Shown one piece after another: positions 7,842 to 17,240 of a stretch of DNA of 64,000 bases. The translations under genes were made by a program, and so were the position numbers. The notes under the pieces were generated by a model. That model did not search any database, was not told the origin of the DNA, and saw only the letters and a list, made by a program, of their open reading frames with translations. Within the stretch, counting starts at the first letter, position 1. Each line of letters opens with the position of its first letter. The stretch is from Scleromatobacter humisilvae (GTDB taxonomy: Bacteria; Pseudomonadota; Gammaproteobacteria; Burkholderiales; Burkholderiaceae_C): positions 62,001 through 126,000 of the forward strand of contig NZ_JAJLJH010000004.1 of the NCBI RefSeq assembly GCF_023231945.1. Direction: 5' to 3'.

Positions 7842-10016
7842 ATGGCTTCCATCTTCCGTTCCCGTTCCAAGCTCACGCCGCTCGCCGCGGCCGTCTTCGC
7901 CCTCGCCAGCTCCGCGCGCGCCGACGATGCCCCGGCCGTGCAAAGCGTGCAGATCACCGCGCGCAGCACGGCCGACAGCGCCGGCGTCACCGGCTTCTCG
8001 CAGCCGCTCTCGCGCACGCCGATCCAGGCCGACGTCATCGATCCGAAGACGCTGGCCGACATCGGCGCCCTCTCGCTGTCCGACCTCACGCGCATCGACG
8101 CCAGCATCACCGACTCGTACAACGCCGTCGGCTACTGGACGACGTTCACGGTGCGCGGCTTCCAGGTCGACAACCAGCGCAACTTCCGCCGCGACGGGCT
8201 GCCGATCAACGCGGAGACCTCGCTGCCGCTCGAGAACAAGTCCGACGTCGAGGTGCTCAAGGGCCTCAGCGGCATGCAGTCCGGCACCAGCGCGCCGGGC
8301 GGCATCGTCAACCTGGTCGTCAAGCGGCCCGACGTCGACCTGCGCAGCGCGTCGCTGCTGTGGTCGCAGAACGGCACCTATGGCGTCGCGGCCGATCTCA
8401 GCCAGCGCTTCGGCGAGCAGCGCCAGTTCGGCGCGCGCCTGAACCTGTCGGCGACGCGACTCGACCCGAACTATCGCGACGACAAGGGCCACAAGCAGAC
8501 GGCGTCGCTGGCCACCGACTGGCGCATCGCCGACGGCAGCCTGCTGGAGCTCGAGTTCGAGCACAGCCTGCAGTCGCAGCCCAGCGTGCCGGCGTTCAGC
8601 ACGTTCGCGGGCGTCGTGCCCGATCCGCACACGATCGATCCGCACATCAACCTCAACGACCAGCCGTGGTCGCTGCCGGTCGTCCTGCAGGGCAACACGA
8701 TGTCGCTGAGATTCACGCAGGCGCTCGCGCCCGACTGGCAGGTGAAGGTGCAGGCGCTGCAGCAGCGGCTGGTCAGCAACGACCACCTCGCCTTCGCGTA
8801 CGGCCTCTACGACCCGACCGGCACCACCTGCGACCCATACTGCAACACCTTCGGCCCGAACGGCCAGTACTCGATCTGGGACTTCCGCAGCGACGACGAG
8901 CGCCGCCAGACGCGCGACCTCGACGTGTCCGTGGACGGCAAGTTCACCACCGGCCCGCTGCGGCACGCGGCGACCGCGGGCGTGCTCGAGACCACGTTCA
9001 CCGGCCGTTTCAACGACGAGGCCTACAACATCGCCGGCACCGGCACCAGCGACGGCCTGACCTTCGTTCCGCCCGCGCCGACGCCCGACGTGCCCAACAC
9101 GAATCGCACCGAGCGCAGCACCGAGCTCTACCTGCGCGACTCGATCGAGCTGCCCGCCGACTGGGCAGCCTGGGTCGGCGTGCGCCACACGCGCCTGCAT
9201 CGCGCGACGGCGCAGACCGCGAGCGGCGATCCGACGCAGGACACCGACTACCGCCAGTCGTTCACCACGCCCTGGGTCGCGCTGAGCAAGCAGCTGACGC
9301 CGCAGGACATGGTCTATCTCAGCTGGGGCGAAGGCGTCGAGAGCAATGTCACGCCCAACCTGGCGATCTACAAGTACCCGGGCCAGGTGCAACCGTCGAC
9401 GCTGAGCCGCCAGTGGGAGGCCGGCTTCAAGCACGCGAGCGGCACGGATCAGTGGGGCCTGGCGGCGTACGACGTCGAGCAGCCGCAATACACGGACATC
9501 GCCGTCGATCCGGCCAAGGATGCGAGCCCCGACAACCCGCTGCTGCACCTGCGCGACGGCGTCGTGCGCTCGCGCGGGCTCGAGGGCGAGGCGCAGACGC
9601 GCGTGGGCGCGCTGACGCTGCGCGCGAGCGCGATGCTGCAGCACGTGCGCCGCGAGGGCTCCAGCGATCCGACAGTCGGCGCGATCCCGACGAACGTCCC
9701 GAGCCGCTCCGTCAAGCTGCTCGCCGACTACGCCATCGCGCCGGTGCCCGGCCTGAGCGTGCTCGCGAACATGGCCTACGAAGGCCCGCGCGAGGTCTTC
9801 CCCGACGACTCCGCCCGGATCCCCGGCTGGACGCGCTACGACCTCGGCGCGCGCTACACGCAGTCGATGGGCAACAGCACGCTGGTGTGGCGCGCGGGGG
9901 TCGACAACCTGTTCGATCGCCGCGCCTGGCGCGAGGCTCCGTACCAGTACGAACACGCGTATCTTTTCCCCCTCGAGCCGCGTACTTTCCACGCATCACT
10001 CGAAGCAAAGTTTTGA
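7842..10016 (+). CDS. TonB-dependent outer-membrane receptor under TPP riboswitch control
   Basis: A 724-residue receptor with a signal peptide (cleavage near ARADDAP), a plug domain (about 40-160, with VRGFQVDNQRNFRRDGLP and GGIVNLVVKRP) and a 22-strand barrel ending in the aromatic F of a TonB-dependent barrel. By sequence it groups with siderophore receptors. The TPP riboswitch just upstream argues instead for import of thiamine or a thiamine precursor. Such receptors have been predicted in other bacteria from the same riboswitch linkage; substrate specificity here is inference only. The start is the ATG with AAGAG upstream. No periplasmic binding protein or ABC permease lies beside it. 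Confidence 0.88.
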   Translation: MASIFRSRSKLTPLAAAVFALASSARADDAPAVQSVQITARSTADSAGVTGFSQPLSRTPIQADVIDPKTLADIGALSLSDLTRIDASITDSYNAVGYWTTFTVRGFQVDNQRNFRRDGLPINAETSLPLENKSDVEVLKGLSGMQSGTSAPGGIVNLVVKRPDVDLRSASLLWSQNGTYGVAADLSQRFGEQRQFGARLNLSATRLDPNYRDDKGHKQTASLATDWRIADGSLLELEFEHSLQSQPSVPAFSTFAGVVPDPHTIDPHINLNDQPWSLPVVLQGNTMSLRFTQALAPDWQVKVQALQQRLVSNDHLAFAYGLYDPTGTTCDPYCNTFGPNGQYSIWDFRSDDERRQTRDLDVSVDGKFTTGPLRHAATAGVLETTFTGRFNDEAYNIAGTGTSDGLTFVPPAPTPDVPNTNRTERSTELYLRDSIELPADWAAWVGVRHTRLHRATAQTASGDPTQDTDYRQSFTTPWVALSKQLTPQDMVYLSWGEGVESNVTPNLAIYKYPGQVQPSTLSRQWEAGFKHASGTDQWGLAAYDVEQPQYTDIAVDPAKDASPDNPLLHLRDGVVRSRGLEGEAQTRVGALTLRASAMLQHVRREGSSDPTVGAIPTNVPSRSVKLLADYAIAPVPGLSVLANMAYEGPREVFPDDSARIPGWTRYDLGARYTQSMGNSTLVWRAGVDNLFDRRAWREAPYQYEHAYLFPLEPRTFHASLEAKF

Positions 10017-10040
10017 CGTTTCCAAAAAACTGGCTATACT
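10013..10040 (+). promoter_or_regulatory. Sigma-70 promoter of the tRNA-Asn gene
   Basis: TTGACG (10013-10018) and TATACT (10035-10040) with a 16-base spacer; the -35 overlaps the receptor stop codon. The tRNA starts 16 bases after the -10, as expected for a stable RNA gene. Confidence 0.7.
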
Positions 10041-10055
10041 GAGAGGCTTCGCAGT

Positions 10056-10131
10056 TCCCCGATAGCTCAGTTGGTAGAGCGCCGGACTGTTAATCCGTAG
10101 GTCCCTGGTTCGAGCCCAGGTCGGGGAGCCA
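10056..10131 (+). tRNA. tRNA-Asn (anticodon GTT)
   Basis: Complete 76-base cloverleaf: acceptor TCCCCGA paired with TCGGGGA, D-arm GCTCAGTTGGTAGAGC, anticodon loop CTGTTAA with GTT, T-arm GGTTCGAGCCC, and an encoded CCA. No intron or defect is seen. Confidence 0.97.
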
Positions 10132-10165
10132 CCTCTCGCAGGTGGACACAGCGAAGAAAAGCGTC

Positions 10166-10192
10166 AAGCCCAGCCAGATGGTTGGGCTTTTT
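10166..10192 (+). terminator. Rho-independent terminator of tRNA-Asn
   Basis: Stem AAGCCCA (10166-10172) with TTGGGCTT followed by a T run (to 10192), 35 bases after the tRNA. Confidence 0.8.
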
Positions 10193-10246
10193 GCTTTCCG
10201 GATCGGCGGGGAATCGCCCGGCGCGCGCGTCACGCCGCCGGCCGCC

Positions 10247-10633
10247 TCAGCGCGCCGCCATGCACTCGATCTCGACGCGCGCGCCCAGCGCCAGTCCGCC
10301 GCAGCCGAACGCGCTGCGCGCCGGCATCGGCAGGTCGGTGAAGAACTCGCTGTAGACGGCGTTGAAGGCCGGCCATTCGGCGATGTCGGCCAGCATCACG
10401 GTGCAGCGCAACAGCCTGTCCAGGCCCAGGCCCTGGGCCTCGAGCACGGTCGCGATGTTGCGCAGCGTCTGGCGGGTCTCGGCCTCGATGCCGCCCTCGA
10501 CGAGCGTCAGGGTGCCCGGCACGTTGCCGAGCTGGCCCGAAAGGAAGACGAGTCCGCCCACGGCGGTGCCTTCGGAAAACGGCAGCGAAGGCGGCAGCAC
10601 GCGGCCGCTGTTGAAACGTTCGATCTCGTTCAT
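10247..10633 (-). CDS. RidA/YjgF family enamine/imine deaminase
   Basis: A 128-residue trimer-forming protein of the Rid family, which hydrolyses reactive enamine/imine intermediates to ketones. The substrate-binding Arg is in PARSAFG and the late ARVEIECMA strand is typical. Its ATG overlaps the stop of the upstream amidohydrolase (ATGA). It is the last gene of a dipeptidase-amidohydrolase-RidA operon, so a role in peptide or amino-acid breakdown is likely; the exact substrate is unknown. Confidence 0.87.
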   Translation of the reverse strand: MNEIERFNSGRVLPPSLPFSEGTAVGGLVFLSGQLGNVPGTLTLVEGGIEAETRQTLRNIATVLEAQGLGLDRLLRCTVMLADIAEWPAFNAVYSEFFTDLPMPARSAFGCGGLALGARVEIECMAAR

Positions 10634-12627
10634 TGGCTCATCCCCATCGCTTGTTCAAGCGCCTTCGGATCGTAGACCTGTCCGGCCTTGATGGTGCGCC
10701 AGACGTGGCGGATGTCGCCGATGTTCTTCGAAGGGTCGCCGTCGATCAGCACCATGTCGGCCTGCCGGCCTGGCGCGATGAATCCGCGCTGGCCGGGGCC
10801 GGCGACACCCAGCACCCGGGCGGGCACCAGCGTGGCGATGCGCAGCACCTCCGGCGCCGGGATGCCGGCCTGCACGTAGAGCTCGAGCTCGTTGTGCAGC
10901 GTGTAGCCGGCGAACGCATCGGTGCCGGCCATGAGCGTCACGCCGCCGTCGTGGAGCGTCTTGAGCAACCGCTGCAGGCTGGGCAGCGCCTGCGCGTAGA
11001 CGTCCTCCTTGCCGGGCGGCACGGCGACCGCGCCGGACAGCAGGCGGCGCCGCGTGATGGGCGGGAAGCGATCGATCATGGCGCACAGGCTGTGTGCGCA
11101 GCGGCCGGGCGCGCCCGAGTAGAGATCCTGGAACACCGAGAGCGTCGGATCCAGCACCGTGTGATGCTGGCGCAGCAGCGTCATGAAGTCGGCGAACTCG
11201 GGCGAGTCGAGCTTGAGCTGCTGCAGCTTGTCGGCGGTGATCGTGTAGCGGTCCTTGCTGCGCGTGTCCTTCACGTCGGGGAAGAAGTTCAGCACGATGA
11301 AGTTCAGGTGCTGGACCTCGTCGGCGCCAGCCTCGATGAACTGGTGCGCGAGCATGAAGGCCGGCACGTGGCCGCTGACGCGCAGGCCGCGCGCGTGGGC
11401 CATGTCGGCGATGGGCGCGACCAGCGCCGGCGGGAACGACGAATAGATCTTGATCTGCTCGTAGCCATGGCTCGCGTACCAGTCGACGGCGTCCTGCGCC
11501 TGCTTCAGGTTCTCGATGCGCACGGGGGTCGGGCCGGCGAGCGGGCCGGTGCCCTCGACGATGCCGGCGAGGATCACGCGCGGGCCCAGCTCGGTGCCGG
11601 CGTCGAAGCGCCTGACGCGCGCGAGCAGCGGCTCGTTGTCGTTGGCCATGTCGCGCGCGCTGGTGACGCCGGCGATCAGGTCGAAGGTGCCGTCGACGCC
11701 CGCGAAGTGCTGGTGCACGTCCCACAGGCCCGGCATCAGGAAGCGGCCGGCGGCATCGATCACCTCGGCGTCGGCGGGCGCGGCGCTCGCGTCGTCGGGG
11801 TCGACGCGCACGACGTGCTCGCCGCGCACCAGCACGCGCATGTCGTCGCGCACAGTGAGGTCGCGCGGGTCGAACAGGCGCGCGTGGCGGATCATCAGCG
11901 CGCCGGCCGGCTTGTGCGTCAGGCGCTTCGCGACGTCGGCGCTCCACGCCTGGCCGGCCGCGTCCTGCAGCGCCTGCAGCTTCGCCAGCGAGGGCTTGAG
12001 CCGATCGCCGAGCACCTCGAACCAGTCGTCGATGACGGCCGCGGTGGCGCCCTTCTCGTCCAGCCACACCGGCACCGGCGTGAACTCGATGCCGCCGATG
12101 CGATACAGGGTGAGGGTATGACCGCCGGCGGACAGGTGCGTGCCGCGCTCGAGCCAGGCCTCGCCCGCGGGCAGCAGCTTCAGCCGCTGTCCCGGCGCCT
12201 TCAGCAGCGCGCGCGCCAGCACGCCCATGAACTCGGGCGGCGCGTTGGCCGGCAGGTAGAACGCGCCCGGCGCGCTCCACGCGGCGGAGCCGTCCTCGAT
12301 GCGGTTCTTCCAGTGCGCGTTGCCGGCGGCGACGCCGAAGTGCTCGGCCAGCGGCACCTTCCAGTAGTCGTTGCCTTCGGCGTCGTAGCTGGCCGGCAGG
12401 CCGTGCGCGTCGAGCGTCCAGCGGGCGCGGATCTGGTCGCCGCGGCCGCGCTCGCTGAAGCCGTAGTCGGCCTGCATCGCGCCGCCGGGCAAGGCCTGCA
12501 GCTTCTGCGTGCCGACGGCCACGCCGTGGATGCGCACGTCGTCGTCGTGCGCCAGCGCGGGCGTGCCGCCGACGATCGAGGCCAGCGCCGCGATCGCCGA
12601 CAGCAGGCGGCGCAAGGGATGAGACAT
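10630..12627 (-). CDS. Exported metal-dependent amidohydrolase
   Basis: A 665-residue protein with a signal peptide (MSHPLRRLL to PALAHDD), an N-terminal domain of unknown function (about 25-245) and a C-terminal amidohydrolase barrel. Metal ligands: HQH after MPGLWDV, a later SGHVP and QHL, and GTDAF with the last Asp. The C-terminal GFIAPGRQADMVLIDGDP is the usual imidazolonepropionase-like ending. Probably periplasmic; it may act on cyclic or N-acylated peptides, judging by the dipeptidase partner. Stop and RidA start overlap; the gap to the upstream dipeptidase is 17 bases. Confidence 0.88.
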   Translation of the reverse strand: MSHPLRRLLSAIAALASIVGGTPALAHDDDVRIHGVAVGTQKLQALPGGAMQADYGFSERGRGDQIRARWTLDAHGLPASYDAEGNDYWKVPLAEHFGVAAGNAHWKNRIEDGSAAWSAPGAFYLPANAPPEFMGVLARALLKAPGQRLKLLPAGEAWLERGTHLSAGGHTLTLYRIGGIEFTPVPVWLDEKGATAAVIDDWFEVLGDRLKPSLAKLQALQDAAGQAWSADVAKRLTHKPAGALMIRHARLFDPRDLTVRDDMRVLVRGEHVVRVDPDDASAAPADAEVIDAAGRFLMPGLWDVHQHFAGVDGTFDLIAGVTSARDMANDNEPLLARVRRFDAGTELGPRVILAGIVEGTGPLAGPTPVRIENLKQAQDAVDWYASHGYEQIKIYSSFPPALVAPIADMAHARGLRVSGHVPAFMLAHQFIEAGADEVQHLNFIVLNFFPDVKDTRSKDRYTITADKLQQLKLDSPEFADFMTLLRQHHTVLDPTLSVFQDLYSGAPGRCAHSLCAMIDRFPPITRRRLLSGAVAVPPGKEDVYAQALPSLQRLLKTLHDGGVTLMAGTDAFAGYTLHNELELYVQAGIPAPEVLRIATLVPARVLGVAGPGQRGFIAPGRQADMVLIDGDPSKNIGDIRHVWRTIKAGQVYDPKALEQAMGMSQ

Positions 12628-12644
12628 GCCGTGTCCTCGCATCT

Positions 12645-13808
12645 TCAGGAATGGGCCCAGGCGTCGGCCATCAGGCGGCGGAAGTTGCCGCCCAGGATCT
12701 TCTCGATGCGCGCCTCGCCGTGCCCGCGCGCGGCGAGCAGGTCGGCCAGGCGCTGGAACTGCGTCGGGCCGCAGAGGTCGGGCAGGAAGGTGGCGACGTC
12801 GGCCGTCTCGCCCGGCGCGCCGATGCCCAGCGCGCGACGCTGCGCGATCTCGTCCTCGAGCCGCCGCCGGTAGGCCGTCATGTCGTCGTGGGCGGTGGTG
12901 CCGCCGTCGGTGCCGAGGCCCACGTGATCCTCGCCGCAGACGTTGATCGCGTGCTCCAGATGCGCGACCAGGTCGGCGGCCATCGGCTGGCCGGCCAGGC
13001 GCAGGTACGGCATGAAGTACAGGCCGATGACGCCGCCGCGCTCCGCAAGCAGCCGCAGTTCGGCATCGCTCTTGTTGCGCGGATGGTCGGCCACCGCGCG
13101 ACACGCGGAATGCGTGATCGCCACGGGCCGCTGCGCGAGCGCCAGCGCGTCGAGGCAGGTCTTCTCGCTGCTGTGGCTCAGGTCGACCAGCACGCCTTCG
13201 GCCTGCAGCCGCTCCACCACTTCCGCGCCGAAGCGCGTCAGGCCCTGGTCGTCGGGCACCGTCGCGCCGTCGCCGACCGCGTTGCGGCCGTTGTAGGTGA
13301 GCTGGATCACGCGCACGCCCATCTTGGCGAACAGGCGCACGCGATCGAGTTCGCGGCCCAGCATCTCGGTGTTCTGGAAGCCGAAGATCACGCCGACCTG
13401 GCCGGCCTGCGACGCGGCGGCGATGTCGGACACGCCCAGCACGCGGCGCAGCGTGTCCGCGCGATTCGCGACGAACGCGTTCCAGCCGGTGATGTCGCGC
13501 ACCGTCTCGCAGAACGCGTCGCCCGAGCCCGCGACGTGGCCCAGCGTGATGTTGACCGCCGACAGCCCGGCGCTGCGCGCATCGGCCAGCGCGCGCGCAT
13601 CGACGCCGCGCGTCCCGCTGACGTAGCCCAGCGTGTCGACGTCGGCCGCATCGGCCTCGTCGACCTCCGCGGAGGCGACCAGGTTGGGGTTGTCCAGCAC
13701 GCCCAGCGCGTTGATGGTCGCGTAGCGGCTTTCGGAGCGGGCTGGGGAACGGATCTCGATCACGGCGTCCTCTGTGCAAGCAGTCGACCGGCCTTGCAGC
13801 GCGGCCAT
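12645..13808 (-). CDS. Membrane dipeptidase-like protein (peptidase M19)
   Basis: M19 (renal dipeptidase) homologue of 387 residues with the second-half metal ligands: FGFQNTEML (bridging Glu), VDLSHSS and ITHSACRAV (His ligands) and DHVGLGTDGG. The N-terminal H-x-D metal pair typical of M19 is not recognisable; that region reads INALGVLDNPN. This is a divergent subgroup that may have a different metal site. No signal peptide is seen, so probably cytosolic. The first 15 residues are uncertain; a GTG at VIEIR is an alternative start. First gene of the operon with the amidohydrolase and RidA, divergent from tetR. Confidence 0.85.
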   Translation of the reverse strand: MAALQGRSTACTEDAVIEIRSPARSESRYATINALGVLDNPNLVASAEVDEADAADVDTLGYVSGTRGVDARALADARSAGLSAVNITLGHVAGSGDAFCETVRDITGWNAFVANRADTLRRVLGVSDIAAASQAGQVGVIFGFQNTEMLGRELDRVRLFAKMGVRVIQLTYNGRNAVGDGATVPDDQGLTRFGAEVVERLQAEGVLVDLSHSSEKTCLDALALAQRPVAITHSACRAVADHPRNKSDAELRLLAERGGVIGLYFMPYLRLAGQPMAADLVAHLEHAINVCGEDHVGLGTDGGTTAHDDMTAYRRRLEDEIAQRRALGIGAPGETADVATFLPDLCGPTQFQRLADLLAARGHGEARIEKILGGNFRRLMADAWAHS

Positions 13809-13838
13809 TTCGGCATCGCCCAGGCGACGTCAAGGTAA

Positions 13839-13855
13839 CTAGAACAATATTCTAG
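13839..13855. promoter_or_regulatory. TetR-type operator between the divergent dipeptidase operon and tetR
   Basis: Perfect inverted repeat CTAGAA-CAATA-TTCTAG in the 72-base divergent intergenic region. Position and symmetry fit a TetR-dimer operator controlling both directions. Confidence 0.65.
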
Positions 13856-13880
13856 AATAGTTTTCGGTTAAAGTACACGG

Positions 13881-14528
13881 ATGGCACGCAAGAATTTGTC
13901 GGCTCAACAGGCGGCAGCCGCCGACCGGCTGCTGGAGCGCGCGTTTCCGGATGCCCGCCAGGCCAGCCGCCGAAGCGTGCTGCGCCACGCGCTGTCGCTG
14001 TTCAACGCCAACGGCGTCGAGGCGACGACGATCGACGACCTGCGCAAGGCCAGCGGCCAGAGCGTCGGCACGATCTACCACCACTTCAAGAACAAGGAAG
14101 GCGTGGTCGCCGCGCTGTTCTTCACCGCGCTGGACGACCAGAGCCGGGTGATCGCCGAGCACATCGAGGGCCTGACGGACGGCCAGGCCGTCATCGAGGC
14201 GTTGATCGCCTGCTACACCGCCTGGATCACCGCGCAGCCCGAATGCGCCTACTTCGTGTTCCTGGCGCTCGACTCCGTCGCGCAGGGTCCGCACGGGGCC
14301 GAGCTGCTGCAGCGGCTGAAGGCGCGCTACGAGCCGATCGACGAGCTGCTGGCGCGCGACGCCGCGGCCGGCCGCATCCTGCCGCTGCCGGCCGACCTGA
14401 TCCCGTCGCTGGTGCTGGGCGCCGCCGAGTTCTACGCCCGCAGCTGGCTCGCGGGCCGCCGCACGGCCACGCCCGCGACCCACGCGCAGCGCTTCTCGAC
14501 GGCGGCCTGGCGCGCGCTGACCGCCTGA
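13881..14528 (+). CDS. TetR/AcrR family transcriptional regulator
   Basis: A 215-residue repressor. The HTH is at about 30-75 (ALSLFNANGVEATTIDDLRKASGQSVGTIYHHFKNKEG in pieces), followed by an all-helical ligand domain. It is divergent from the dipeptidase-amidohydrolase-RidA operon, with a palindromic operator between them. Probable role: repressor of that operon, released by a metabolite of its pathway. Ligand unknown. Confidence 0.9.
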   Translation: MARKNLSAQQAAAADRLLERAFPDARQASRRSVLRHALSLFNANGVEATTIDDLRKASGQSVGTIYHHFKNKEGVVAALFFTALDDQSRVIAEHIEGLTDGQAVIEALIACYTAWITAQPECAYFVFLALDSVAQGPHGAELLQRLKARYEPIDELLARDAAAGRILPLPADLIPSLVLGAAEFYARSWLAGRRTATPATHAQRFSTAAWRALTA

Positions 14529-14568
14529 GGCGCGGGCGACGCGTCTCCCGACGCCGCCCGCCCCCGCC

Positions 14569-17166
14569 CTACTTCGCAGCCGCCGATGCGGCCGCCATCG
14601 GCGCCCCCTGCGGGGTCGCGCTCTTGGCTTCGCCATTTCGCGCCGACCGCGGCCCGGCGTTCTTCACGTACAGGTCGAACCAGCGCACCATCTCGTAGAT
14701 CTGCTGCTCCTGCGACTCCATCGCCGAGTACCAGTGCGGCTCGTGCGGCAGCATCACCAGGCGCGCCGTGCCGCCGTTGCCGCGGATGGCCTCGTAGAGC
14801 TTCTGCGACTGCAGCGGCGTCGTGCCCGGGTTGGCGTCGTCCTCGCCGTGCATGATCAGGATCGGCAGCTTCATCTTGTCGGCCGAGAAGAACGGCGACA
14901 CCTTCGCGTAGACATCCGGCGATTCCCACACCGAGCGGCGCTCGTTCTGGAAGCCGAACGGCGTCAGCGTCTTGTTGTACGAGCCGCTGGTGGCCACGCC
15001 GGCGCGGAACAGGTCGGAGTGCGCGAGCAGGTTGGCCGTCATCAGCGCGCCGTGGCTGTGGCCGGTGACGCCGATGCGGTCGGGATCGGCCACGCCCAGG
15101 CGCACGGCCTCGTCGACGGCGGCCTTCGCGTCGGCGACGAGCTGCGGCAGGTAGTCGTCGTAGGCCTTCTTCGGATCGCCGATGACCGGGAACGACGCGC
15201 GGTCGATGATCGCGTAGCCCGCCAGCAGCAGCAGCTGGTACTGGTGCAGCCGCGTGAACGTCGCCTGCGAGCCCGAGACCTGGCCGGCCTTGGACGCATC
15301 CGCGAAATCGAGCGGATACGCATACAGGATCGTCGGCACGCGCGTGCCCTCGACGTACCCCGGTGGGGTATACAGCGTGAACGACAGGTCGACCCCGTCG
15401 GCGCGCTTGTACGTCACGAGGCGCTTCTTGATCGCGCGCACCGCCGGCGTCGGATCGGCGATGTGCGTGACCGCCACGCGCTCCGAACGGAACGCCGCCT
15501 CGCCCGCGGACGCGCTCGCCGCGGGCGCGGCCGCGAGCGTGCGCAGGAAGGCGTTGGGTGGCGTCGCCGCGGACTGGTGCCAGGTCAGGAAGCGCTCGTC
15601 GCCGGGGCCGGTGAAGGCCATGAAGCGCTCCAGCGAGTCGGCGTCGCTGCGGAACAGGCGCTCGGACTTGCGCGTGGCGAGGTCGAGGCGATCGAGGAAG
15701 GGGCGATCGCCGTCCGGCGAGGCGCCGTTGCCGGACAGGTAGATCGCGTCGCCCTTCATGCGGATCAGGAACTGCCCATCGGGCTGCACGCGATAGACCG
15801 GGCTGCCGGGATCGGCGTACTTCTCGTCGCTGGACAGATCCCACAGCACGCGCGGCGTCACCTCCGGATGGTCGACGTCCATCAACGAGGTGTGGCGCCA
15901 GTGGCGGTTCTCGTCGTACTCCTGCAGCAGCGCGACGTCGCGCTTCTCCGTCCAGCCCAGGCCGGTGAAGCGCTGCTCGGTGCGCGCGATCTCCACGGCC
16001 GGCGTCGTGAACGGCGCCTTCTGCAGCATGACCTTGTCGCGCTGCGGCACCTTCGTCTTCCAGTCGCCGCCGTCCAGCGCCTCGGCCCAGACCAGCGTGG
16101 CCGGATCGGTCGCGCGCCACTCGAACTCGCGCGGCCCGGTCGGCACGCCCGCGACGGGCACGCGGTCGGTCAGCGGGATGGACGCGATCGTCGTCGACGT
16201 CACCGCCGAGCGCTTGCCGATGTTCCACACCTCGACCTCGCGCGGGAAGCGCTCGGCCGTCGTGACGTACGAATAGGGCTTGTGGATCGTCGCGACCAGC
16301 AGGTGCTGGCCGTCCGGCGCCGGGTCGAGGTTCTCGATGTTGCCCGGCTTGCCCACCCGCGTGACGGCCAGCGTCGCCGCGTCGACGAAGGCGACCTGCG
16401 ACGCCGCGTAGTAGTCGAACAGGTCCTCGTCGTGCTTGTCCTTGAGCGTGTCCCGCGTCTCGTAGGTGCTGCTCTCGCCCTTGCCCGAGCCGGTCTCCTG
16501 GATGCTCGGGCCGATGGCCGCGAGCGGTGCGGCCGGCGGCGCGCCCAGGTGGTCGGGCACCAGCTTGACCAACAGTTCTCGGTGATCGGGCATCCACTGC
16601 AGCTCGCCATCGAGCATCGGATTGAGGCGCACGCCCGGCACCTTGCGCAGCGCGCCGGTGGCGGCGTCGCCGATCCACAGTTCGACGGCGTCCCTGGCGG
16701 TGTTGGCGAACGCGAAGCGCTTGCCGTCGGCCGACCAGTAGGGCCGTGCCGGACAGGCCCCGGCGGGCAGCGTCACCCTGGTCGACGCGCCGCCCGGCAC
16801 GGCCACCAGCTCGAAGCTGCTCGCGCACGGCGTCACGCCGTAGCCGCCGGGGGTGTCGTGCTTGCTGTGGTTGGCGATCTCGATGCGGGTGCCGGCGAGC
16901 TTCAGGTAGGGCGTCGCCACGCGCGACATCGGCGGGAACTCCTGCCACGCGACGAGCAGCATCGCCTGGCGGGTCGGGCTCAGGTAGGCCACCGGCGGCG
17001 CCGGCGCGTGCAGGACGTCGAGGATGTTGCGCGGCGGCTGGTCGTAGCCGTGCGTGGCGCTGGCCGACGACGCGGCGGCGGACGGCGGCGTGGCCGCACC
17101 GGCCGAAGCGGCGACCAGCGCCGCGACGAATGCCGGCGCAGCGCGGCGGACAAGGGCGATCTGCAT
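14569..17166 (-). CDS. Exported S9-family serine peptidase (prolyl-oligopeptidase fold)
   Basis: An 865-residue protein with a signal peptide (MQIALVRR to AGAAT), a long beta-propeller-like region (about 40-600) and a C-terminal alpha/beta-hydrolase domain. Nucleophile Ser in GVTGHSHGA, Asp in MHGEDDANPGT and His in LPHEPHWYS complete the triad. It resembles the glutamyl/acylaminoacyl peptidase branch of S9; the order GxSxG-D-H is as in active members. The start at 17166 places the signal peptide correctly; the longer frame to 17190 adds eight residues. Probably periplasmic peptide breakdown. Confidence 0.9.
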   Translation of the reverse strand: MQIALVRRAAPAFVAALVAASAGAATPPSAAASSASATHGYDQPPRNILDVLHAPAPPVAYLSPTRQAMLLVAWQEFPPMSRVATPYLKLAGTRIEIANHSKHDTPGGYGVTPCASSFELVAVPGGASTRVTLPAGACPARPYWSADGKRFAFANTARDAVELWIGDAATGALRKVPGVRLNPMLDGELQWMPDHRELLVKLVPDHLGAPPAAPLAAIGPSIQETGSGKGESSTYETRDTLKDKHDEDLFDYYAASQVAFVDAATLAVTRVGKPGNIENLDPAPDGQHLLVATIHKPYSYVTTAERFPREVEVWNIGKRSAVTSTTIASIPLTDRVPVAGVPTGPREFEWRATDPATLVWAEALDGGDWKTKVPQRDKVMLQKAPFTTPAVEIARTEQRFTGLGWTEKRDVALLQEYDENRHWRHTSLMDVDHPEVTPRVLWDLSSDEKYADPGSPVYRVQPDGQFLIRMKGDAIYLSGNGASPDGDRPFLDRLDLATRKSERLFRSDADSLERFMAFTGPGDERFLTWHQSAATPPNAFLRTLAAAPAASASAGEAAFRSERVAVTHIADPTPAVRAIKKRLVTYKRADGVDLSFTLYTPPGYVEGTRVPTILYAYPLDFADASKAGQVSGSQATFTRLHQYQLLLLAGYAIIDRASFPVIGDPKKAYDDYLPQLVADAKAAVDEAVRLGVADPDRIGVTGHSHGALMTANLLAHSDLFRAGVATSGSYNKTLTPFGFQNERRSVWESPDVYAKVSPFFSADKMKLPILIMHGEDDANPGTTPLQSQKLYEAIRGNGGTARLVMLPHEPHWYSAMESQEQQIYEMVRWFDLYVKNAGPRSARNGEAKSATPQGAPMAAASAAAK

Positions 17167-17240
17167 GAGTGAAACCTTCGAGCCAATCAAGCCTTCGACT
17201 ATGTCACGGGCCGACGGCGGCCGAGGCTATGCTTTGCCTC

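Noticed and set aside
10630-13833. A single 1067-residue minus-strand frame spanning the dipeptidase and amidohydrolase region
   Set aside because: Only the part from 12627 downwards is the amidohydrolase; the upstream part is an out-of-frame shadow of the dipeptidase with Arg/Ala-rich composition.
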